DNA of 6,015 bases from contig CANJOG010000136.1 of NCBI GenBank assembly GCA_947475475.1, positions 1-6,015 of the forward strand. The letters are read 5' to 3'. Positions 1-4,293 of the stretch are shown here, one piece after another. Each line of letters begins with the position of its first letter. The stretch's first letter is position 1. Below the pieces are notes generated by a model, which did not search any database, was not told the DNA's origin, and saw only the letters and a program-made list of their open reading frames with translations. A program made the position numbers and the translations under genes. The stretch comes from Acetobacteraceae bacterium (lineage in GTDB: Bacteria > Pseudomonadota > Alphaproteobacteria > Acetobacterales > Acetobacteraceae).

Positions 1-80
1 AGCGCGATCGTCCCATGATCGGCGAGCGTGCCCGACCAGAGGGTTTCATCCAGATCCCAGATGACAAGCTTGATCTGCAT
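1..80 (-). CDS. HAD-superfamily phosphatase-like protein, FkbH/HAD-IIIC type (N-terminal fragment)
   Basis: Only the first 26 codons are inside the window; the gene continues beyond position 1. Read on the minus strand from the ATG at 80-78, the protein begins MQIKLVIWDLDETLWSGTLA. A hydrophobic beta-strand followed by DLDET is HAD motif I (DxDxT). Asp9 would be the nucleophile and Asp11 the general acid. The WDLDETLWSGTL form is characteristic of the HAD-IIIC / FkbH-like branch, whose members act as phosphatases or as glyceryl/acyl-transfer domains in polyketide and surface-glycan pathways. Substrate and full domain content cannot be judged from this fragment. No strong Shine-Dalgarno sequence precedes the ATG (CCGACCCC lies directly upstream), but motif I starts at the expected distance from the N-terminus, so the start is plausible. 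It has the same orientation as mrp but lies 329 bp beyond it, so the two are probably not one transcript. Confidence 0.8.
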   Translation of the reverse strand, partial: MQIKLVIWDLDETLWSGTLADHGTIA

Positions 81-102
81 GGGGTCGGCGACTCGATTTA
101 CT

Positions 103-147
103 GGGCCTGAATGGACGGGCCTGAATGGACGGGCCTGGGCGGACGGG
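103..147. repeat. 14-bp tandem repeat, about 3.2 copies
   Basis: The unit GGGCCTGAATGGAC occurs exactly at 103-116 and 117-130. A third copy at 131-144 (GGGCCTGGGCGGAC) has three changes, and a partial GGG follows. The array ends 23 bp upstream of the HAD gene start, so it falls in that gene's 5' leader or promoter region. It may be simple slippage DNA or a set of protein-binding sites; the sequence alone does not decide. Confidence 0.85.
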
Positions 148-237
148 TAAAAGCGGAGGAAGCGGGCCACTATTGCGGACCAGCCCCGCCACCGGCGGTT
201 GTGACTATCAGATCGGCTGGCCAGATTCCAGCCGGAC

Positions 238-246
238 TGTGGATAA
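238..246 (-). promoter_or_regulatory. Perfect DnaA-box match (TTATCCACA on the minus strand)
   Basis: The plus strand reads TGTGGATAA, the exact complement of the consensus DnaA box TTATCCACA. It sits in a non-coding, locally AT-richer stretch, four bases after a 7-bp hairpin (214-234). A second, poor match (TTATGCCCA, 7 of 9) is at 296-304. One perfect box is not an origin, and a 9-mer can occur by chance, so its function is uncertain. It could be a DnaA-responsive regulatory or titration site. Confidence 0.35.
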
Positions 247-346
247 GTATCTCTGAGCCTTCTTTCACAAGGATTAATCATGGGGTGCGGCGGGTTATGC
301 CCACCGCCTCCGATCCGCGCTACTCCTTTGATGCCGAAGAAATATT

Positions 347-391
347 GCCGCCGGCGCCGCGCCCGGCGGCGCATTCTCACGACTTCGTGAG
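347..391 (-). terminator. Candidate terminator / 3' hairpins of mrp
   Basis: Two inverted repeats follow the mrp stop codon in the direction of transcription. The first pairs CTCACG (376-381) with CGTGAG (386-391) around a 4-base loop, starting 19 bases past the stop. The second pairs GCCGCCGG (347-354) with CCGGCGGC (363-370) around an 8-base loop. On the minus strand the second is followed by AATATTTCTTC, a weak, interrupted U-tract. The pair may terminate mrp or protect its 3' end. The imperfect U-tract keeps confidence modest. Confidence 0.45.
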
Positions 392-409
392 CAGCTCCCT
401 GTCCCCCGC

Positions 410-1576
410 CTAGTCCATTACGATCCGCGGGCCGGAGGAGGCTGGTTTGCCAGCCAGCTTGGCCGCCAGTTTGCGGGCAATCTCGATATAGGGGCGGGCG
501 GCGTCGCTCTCGGGGTCGGCGGCGACGATCGGCTTGCCGGCATCCGAGGTCTCGCGGATTTTCAGCAGCAGCGGGATTTCGCCGAGGAATTCCACCCCGA
601 GCTTGGCCGCCTCCGCCCTTGCGCCGCCATGGCCGAACACGTCACTCCGCTCGCCACAATGCGGGCAGTTGAAGTAGCTCATATTCTCGATGATGCCGAG
701 CACCGGGACATGAGTCTTGGCGAACATGTTCACCCCGCGGCGTGCATCGGCGAGCGCGATATCCTGCGGGGTGGAGACGATGACGGCGCCGGCCAGGGAG
801 ACGCGCTGGGCCATGGTGAGCTGGGCATCGCCGGTGCCGGGCGGCATATCGACCACCAGCACGTCGAGCGCGCCCCATTCGACCTGGCCCATCATCTGTT
901 CCAGCGCGCCCATCACCATCGGGCCGCGCCAGACCATGGCCTGCTCGGCATCGACCAGGAAGCCGATCGACATGGCTTTCAGGCCCCAGGCCTGGAGCGG
1001 GATCATCTTGCCATCGACCACCTGCGGCTTGCGATGGGTGCCCAGCATGGTGGGCAGGCTGGGGCCGTAGATATCGGCGTCCAGCAAGCCGGTGCGCAGG
1101 CCCTCGCGGGCGAGTGCGACGGCGAGGTTCACGGCGGTGGTAGATTTGCCGACGCCGCCCTTGCCGGACGCCACCGCGATGATGGCGCCGACGTCGGGCA
1201 GCAGCTTGGCGCGGCCGCCTGCCTGGCCCGGCGCGCCGGCGGGGCCGTGATTGGCATGGGAATGACCCACATGGTCGTGATCATGTTTGGGAGGCAGGCT
1301 CGGGCGGGACTGCGCCGTGCCGGTCAGCATCACCTTGGCACCACGCACACCCGGCTGGGAGGCGAGGAGTTGCTCGGCCTGGACGCGCAGGCCTTCCAGG
1401 GCGGGTGCGGTCTCGCGCGTGGCCAGGATCAGGGCGGAGACCTCGCCATCGCGGATGCTCAGCCCGTCGAGCAGGCCCGAATCGGGCAACGGGCGGCCGG
1501 ATGTGGGATCTTTGAGCGCGCCGAGGGCGCTCCGCAGCCGTTCCACCAAAGTCCGTGTCTCCGCACTCTCAGCCAT
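410..1576 (-). CDS. mrp: Mrp/ApbC family iron-sulfur cluster carrier ATPase
   Basis: The 388-residue protein is a P-loop NTPase of the Mrp/ApbC (NBP35-like) family. These cytoplasmic dimers bind a labile [4Fe-4S] cluster and pass it to apo-proteins. An N-terminal MIP18/DUF59-type domain (about 1-90) is followed by a His-rich linker (97-111) and the ATPase domain (about 130-375). The deviant Walker A motif GKGGVGKST is at 138-146. DADIYGPS follows at 166-173, and the switch-type motif DMPPGTGD is at 243-250. CPHC at 304-307 carries the two Cys that ligate the bridging cluster in homologues. Length fits a full DUF59-plus-ATPase Mrp. The frame stays open far upstream (to about 2974, antisense to hflK), but homology begins at MAESAETRTL, so the ATG at 1576-1574 is chosen; AGGGG lies 10 bases before it. 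It is transcribed divergently from hflK across a 177-bp gap. The family call is very firm; the client proteins are not known. Confidence 0.95.
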   Translation of the reverse strand: MAESAETRTLVERLRSALGALKDPTSGRPLPDSGLLDGLSIRDGEVSALILATRETAPALEGLRVQAEQLLASQPGVRGAKVMLTGTAQSRPSLPPKHDHDHVGHSHANHGPAGAPGQAGGRAKLLPDVGAIIAVASGKGGVGKSTTAVNLAVALAREGLRTGLLDADIYGPSLPTMLGTHRKPQVVDGKMIPLQAWGLKAMSIGFLVDAEQAMVWRGPMVMGALEQMMGQVEWGALDVLVVDMPPGTGDAQLTMAQRVSLAGAVIVSTPQDIALADARRGVNMFAKTHVPVLGIIENMSYFNCPHCGERSDVFGHGGARAEAAKLGVEFLGEIPLLLKIRETSDAGKPIVAADPESDAARPYIEIARKLAAKLAGKPASSGPRIVMD

Positions 1577-1753
1577 CGCTTGTAAACCCCTGCTTCCCGG
1601 CCAATTTACGCTGGACCGCGAAGCGGATATGGCCCGCCTGAGGCGCATTGCCAATGCGCCCCGGTGAAGCGGGACTGCCCCGTTGACGCAAAGCAGTGCA
1701 TACCGGCCACCGTGCCCGCCCAAACCGGGCGCCTCTGGGAGAAGACCGTACCG
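1577..1753. promoter_or_regulatory. Divergent mrp / hflK promoter region
   Basis: This 177-bp gap must carry the promoters of mrp (leftward) and of the hflK operon (rightward). Its clearest element is the palindrome at 1642-1660, listed separately. A weaker hairpin (GTGCCCG at 1712-1718 with CGGGCGC at 1726-1732, one G-T pair) lies in the probable hflK leader. TTGACG at 1683-1688 resembles a -35 box but has no acceptable -10 at 16-18 bp. AATTTA at 1603-1608 reads TAAATT on the minus strand and could be an mrp -10, again without a good -35. The hflK frame is open back to a GTG at 1664, but the sequence before 1754 does not look like HflK. Confidence 0.6.
1642..1660. promoter_or_regulatory. Perfect 19-bp palindrome, candidate operator
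   Basis: The sequence GGCGCATTGCCAATGCGCC has two perfect 9-bp arms around a single central C (1651). It lies 65 bp from the mrp start and 93 bp from the hflK start. A perfect palindrome this long in a divergent promoter region is the usual form of a dimeric repressor or activator site. It could instead form an 8-bp RNA stem with a 3-base loop if transcribed. I do not recognise it as the site of a specific regulator. Confidence 0.5.
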
Positions 1754-3256
1754 ATGCCGTGGAATAACAATACTGGATCGGGCGGTGGCTCGGGCCCCTG
1801 GGGCAACCCTGGGAATGGCAACCCTGGGAATGGCAACCCCGGCAATGGGAAGAAGGATCAGGGCGGTCAGGACCGGCCTGAGGCCGATGACAACGATGCC
1901 GCCAATTCGCCGCCGCCGAACTCCCCCTGGGGCAGTCCGCCGGGCGACCGGCGTGGCAGCGGAGCCCAGCCGGGTGGCGGCAATCAAGGTGGCGGCGGCC
2001 AAGGTGGCGGCAATCCGGGTGGCGGCGGGCCGTTCGGCCCGGGCGGCCCGTTTGGCGGCATTTTCGGCGGTGGTGCTGGCGGCAATGGCCCGCGCCGGCC
2101 GGCGCAGGGTGGCCAGCCGAATATGCCCGACCTCGATGCGATCCTCACGGGGGTGCAGGATTTCCTGCGTAATCTGGTCCCCAACCGTGGCGCCGGACGG
2201 CGGACGCTGGCGCTGCTGGTGCTCGCCGCCGTGGTGCTTTGGCTCGGCACCGGTTTCTACCGCGTGCAGCCGGACGAGCAGGGCGTGGTGCTGCGCTTCG
2301 GTGCCTATAGCCGCACCACCCCGCCAGGGTTGAATTACCATGTCCCCTGGCCGGTTGAGGCCGTGGTGCGGCCTTCGGTCACGCGCATCAACCGCATCGA
2401 TATCGGCTTCCGCTCGGGCGCGCCGACCGATGCCGGTGTCCGCCTGCAGGATTACCGGGCAGCGACGACGCTCGCGCCGGCCCGCCAGGGCGGCCGCATC
2501 GCGGCGCTGCGCGAAGTGGCGCAGGAAAGCCTGATGCTGACGGGCGATGAGAATATCATCGATATCGATTTCGCCGTGTTCTGGCGCATCAGCTCGGCCG
2601 ATGGGTTCCTGTTCAATATCCGCAATCCCGACATCACGGTGAAATCCGCCGCCGAGAGCGTGATGCGCACGGTGATTGGCCGCACGCCGATCCAGCCGGC
2701 GCTGACCGAGGCGCGCGCACGCATCGAGAGCGAGGTGCTGCACGGCACCCAGGCGATTCTCGACCAGTATCACTCGGGTATCGAGATCACCCAGGTGCAG
2801 CTCCAAAAGGTCGATCCGCCGGATGCGGTGATCGACAGTTTCCGCGATGTGCAGCGTGCCAATACGGACGCCGAGCGCATGCGCAACGAGGCGGACAGCT
2901 ACCGCAACGACATTGTGCCGCGCGCGCGTGGCGATGCCGCCAAGATCGTCGCCGAGGCGGATGCGCAGCGGCAATCATCCATCGCCGAGGCAACCGGCCA
3001 GGCGCAGCGTTTCGCCTCCGTGCTGGCCGCCTATCAGGCCGCGAAGGACATCACCATGCGCCGGATCTATATCGAGACCATGCAGGATATTCTCTCGCGC
3101 ACGCCATCGATCGTGATCGATCCGGCGATCCGCTCGGTGCTGCCGATGCTGCAACTCGGGCCGCAGGGAGCGGCGTTGCCCGCCCCGCCGGTGCATGCGC
3201 CACAAGGCGCCGCATCTGCCGCCACACCTGCCGCCAACCTGGGAGGCGTGAAATGA
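1754..3256 (+). CDS. hflK: HflK, SPFH-family subunit of the FtsH-modulating HflKC complex
   Basis: The 500-residue HflK pairs with HflC to form the inner-membrane assembly around FtsH that limits its access to membrane substrates. The chosen ATG gives MPWNNNTGSG, the typical HflK opening; GGGAG ends 12 bases upstream, a rather long spacing. Residues 1-120 are a low-complexity Gly/Asn/Pro-rich cytoplasmic tail with two runs of pentapeptide repeats. A single transmembrane helix spans about 150-166 (TLALLVLAAVVLWLGTG). The SPFH/band-7 domain follows, with VQPDEQGVVLRFG at 171-183, PPGLNYHVPWP at 190-200 and MLTGDENIIDIDF at 261-273. A charged Ala/Glu/Arg coiled-coil region runs about 360-430, with RANTDAERMRNEAD at 368-381, and a Pro/Ala-rich tail ends the protein. 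Residues about 220-250 look like extra sequence compared with what I recall of relatives. It overlaps hflC by four bases, so the two are translationally coupled. Confidence 0.96.
   Translation: MPWNNNTGSGGGSGPWGNPGNGNPGNGNPGNGKKDQGGQDRPEADDNDAANSPPPNSPWGSPPGDRRGSGAQPGGGNQGGGGQGGGNPGGGGPFGPGGPFGGIFGGGAGGNGPRRPAQGGQPNMPDLDAILTGVQDFLRNLVPNRGAGRRTLALLVLAAVVLWLGTGFYRVQPDEQGVVLRFGAYSRTTPPGLNYHVPWPVEAVVRPSVTRINRIDIGFRSGAPTDAGVRLQDYRAATTLAPARQGGRIAALREVAQESLMLTGDENIIDIDFAVFWRISSADGFLFNIRNPDITVKSAAESVMRTVIGRTPIQPALTEARARIESEVLHGTQAILDQYHSGIEITQVQLQKVDPPDAVIDSFRDVQRANTDAERMRNEADSYRNDIVPRARGDAAKIVAEADAQRQSSIAEATGQAQRFASVLAAYQAAKDITMRRIYIETMQDILSRTPSIVIDPAIRSVLPMLQLGPQGAALPAPPVHAPQGAASAATPAANLGGVK
1802..1846 (+). 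repeat. 15-bp in-frame tandem repeat in hflK (GNPGN x3)
   Basis: GGCAACCCTGGGAAT occurs exactly at 1802-1816 and 1817-1831, followed by a copy with two changes at 1832-1846. Each unit encodes Gly-Asn-Pro-Gly-Asn, giving residues 17-31 of HflK. The near-identity at DNA level suggests recent duplication. Copy-number changes in multiples of 15 bp would keep the frame. Confidence 0.9.
1973..2032 (+). repeat. 15-bp periodic Gly-rich repeat in hflK (GGG[N/G][Q/P] x4)
   Basis: GGTGGCGGC recurs at 1973, 1988, 2003 and 2018, exactly 15 bp apart. The four units encode GGGNQ, GGGGQ, GGGNP and GGGGP (HflK residues 74-93). The last two bases of the period vary in their coding more than the nonamer core. 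Together with the GNPGN array, this shows that the cytoplasmic tail of HflK here grew by pentapeptide duplication. Confidence 0.85.
3241..3246 (+). promoter_or_regulatory. Strong hflC ribosome binding site inside the hflK 3' end
   Basis: GGGAGG lies within the last codons of hflK, six bases before the hflC ATG at 3253. With the ATGA stop/start overlap (3253-3256) it indicates coupled translation of hflK and hflC, which suits the equal dosage of the two subunits. Confidence 0.8.
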
Positions 3257-4161
3257 ACCAGCGCATCCTGATTGGCATCGCCGGGCTGATTATCGCCATC
3301 GTGATCGCCGCCGCCTCGCTGTTTACCGTGGGGCAGACGCAGCAAGTGCTCATCACCCAGTTCGGCCAGCCGATCCGCGTGATCGAGGATGCCGGGCTGC
3401 ACGCCAAGATTCCCTTCGTGCAGACCAGCTTCTTCTTCGACCGGCGGTTGCTCGACTATGACATGCCCGGCGAGGAGGTGATCCTGGGCGACCAGCGGCG
3501 TCTGATCGTCGATGGCTTCGCACGCTATCGCATCACCGATCCGCTGCGGTTCTATCAGGCGGTCGGCGCTACCGAAGCGGGCGTGCGGGCGCGGTTGAAT
3601 TCGATCATCCCGTCCTCGCTGCGCCGCGTGCTGGGGGCGGAGACGCTGCTTAACGTGCTCTCCAATGACCGCGCCCGCATCACCGCGCTGATCCGCGCGC
3701 AGGTGAATGATGAGATGAAGGGCTTCGGCGTCTCGGTGGAGGATGTCCGCATCCGCCGCGCCGATCTCCCGGAAGAAAACACCCAGGCCATTCTCTCGCG
3801 CATGCAGTCCGAGCGTGAGCGCGTGGCCCGCCAGGCGCGTGCGGAAGGGGCGGAAGCCTCCCAGCGTATCCGCGCAGATGCCGAGCGGGACCGCACCGTG
3901 CTGCTGGCCCAGGCGCGTGCCGAGGCCGAGCGTCTGCGGGGTGCCGGCGAGCATGAGTCGATCGCCATCTATGCCGCTGCCTATGGCAAGGATGTGGATT
4001 TCTACTCCGCCTGGCGCAGTCTGCAGGCCTATCGCGAGGCGTTTGGTGGCGGGCAGTCGCGCCTGCTGCTGAGCCCGGATGAGGGGTTCCTGCGCTACCT
4101 CAAGCTTGATCCGTCTTCCCTGGGTGGCGCCCCGCCCCCCGGGGGGCCGCCCCGGCAATGA
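3253..4161 (+). CDS. hflC: HflC, SPFH-family subunit of the FtsH-modulating HflKC complex
   Basis: The 302-residue HflC is the partner of HflK. It is a bitopic inner-membrane protein whose SPFH domain lies on the periplasmic side in known homologues. The N-terminal helix (about residues 5-24, ILIGIAGLIIAIVIAAASLF) is the membrane anchor. The SPFH core begins VGQTQQVLITQFGQPIRV (26-43), with DAGLHAKIPFVQ (46-57) and the DRRLLDYD segment (63-70). The conserved signature RIRRADLPEENTQAILSRM (166-184) is a clear HflC mark. It is followed by an Arg/Glu/Ala-rich coiled coil (about 185-232) and a conserved AYGKDVDFYSAWRSLQAYR block (243-261). A short Pro/Gly tail closes the protein. The start is fixed by the ATGA overlap with hflK and the strong GGGAGG site. 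Length is near that expected for the family. The gene ends 132 bp before degP, with a hairpin in between. Confidence 0.96.
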   Translation: MNQRILIGIAGLIIAIVIAAASLFTVGQTQQVLITQFGQPIRVIEDAGLHAKIPFVQTSFFFDRRLLDYDMPGEEVILGDQRRLIVDGFARYRITDPLRFYQAVGATEAGVRARLNSIIPSSLRRVLGAETLLNVLSNDRARITALIRAQVNDEMKGFGVSVEDVRIRRADLPEENTQAILSRMQSERERVARQARAEGAEASQRIRADAERDRTVLLAQARAEAERLRGAGEHESIAIYAAAYGKDVDFYSAWRSLQAYREAFGGGQSRLLLSPDEGFLRYLKLDPSSLGGAPPPGGPPRQ

Positions 4162-4173
4162 CCATCTGACGTT

Positions 4174-4201
4174 CCGTCCCTGGTGAGCTTGCCAGGGACG
4201 G
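4174..4201 (+). other. GC-rich hairpin between hflC and degP
   Basis: CCGTCCCTGG (4174-4183) pairs perfectly with CCAGGGACGG (4192-4201) around an 8-base loop, beginning 12 bases after the hflC stop. No T-run follows (TGGTTGCC comes next), so it is not a standard intrinsic terminator on this strand. It could stabilise the 3' end of the hflKC message, attenuate read-through into degP, or work with Rho. Confidence 0.65.
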
Positions 4202-4293
4202 GTGGTTGCCACCAGACTTTCACCCGACGCCGAATAATATCCCCATCCAGAACGTCTTCCAGGTCACTGGACATCGATGGAGTTGATGACGCG

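Larger units (their letters stand above)
81..409. other. Intergenic region between mrp and the HAD gene, rich in structure
   Basis: No convincing protein gene lies here. From left to right it holds: a 14-bp tandem repeat (103-147); an inverted repeat with 7-bp arms (CGGCTGG at 214-220 and CCAGCCG at 228-234); a perfect DnaA-box match (238-246); an AT-richer stretch (243-282) that includes the palindrome GATTAATC (272-279); and two hairpins (347-370 and 376-391) just downstream of the mrp stop. A 36-codon reading frame (280-390, plus) is preceded by AAGGA but looks like low-complexity sequence over the hairpins and is not called. I found no promoter with a convincing -35/-10 pair on either strand, although the HAD gene needs one here. 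Confidence 0.6.

Noticed and set aside
111..413. 100-codon plus-strand frame in the 5' intergenic region
   Set aside because: It starts inside the 14-bp tandem repeat, lacks a ribosome site, has no domain and ends inside mrp. Its composition is not like the neighbouring genes.
629..1585. 318-codon plus-strand frame opposite mrp
   Set aside because: Its His/Gly/Asp-rich product is the mirror of mrp codon bias, and mrp is an unmistakable gene with intact motifs.
1683..1688. TTGACG as a sigma-70-type -35 box for hflK
   Set aside because: No -10-like hexamer lies 16-18 bp downstream; the nearest candidate (GCATAC) is only 9 bp away.
1664..1753. N-terminal extension of HflK from a GTG at 1664
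   Set aside because: The extra 30 residues do not resemble HflK, whereas MPWNNN at 1754 is the typical family opening. The extension would also start inside the promoter region.
1577..2974. Upstream extension of the mrp frame on the minus strand, giving an 854-codon open frame
   Set aside because: It runs antisense through hflK, has Arg/Ala/His-rich composition and no family resemblance. Long stop-free antisense frames are expected opposite GC-rich genes. Mrp homology begins at the ATG at 1576.
4135..4146. CCCCCCGGGGGG palindrome near the hflC stop
   Set aside because: It encodes the Pro-Pro-Gly-Gly tail of HflC and has no loop. It is more likely codon composition than a regulatory site.
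3067..4212. 381-codon minus-strand frame opposite hflC and the hflK end
   Set aside because: It is antisense to two clear SPFH genes, has no recognisable domain and is best explained by third-position GC bias.
4183..4293. N-terminal extension of DegP from a GTG at 4183
   Set aside because: The GTG falls in the hairpin at 4174-4201, and an extra 37 residues would bury the signal peptide that starts at 4294.
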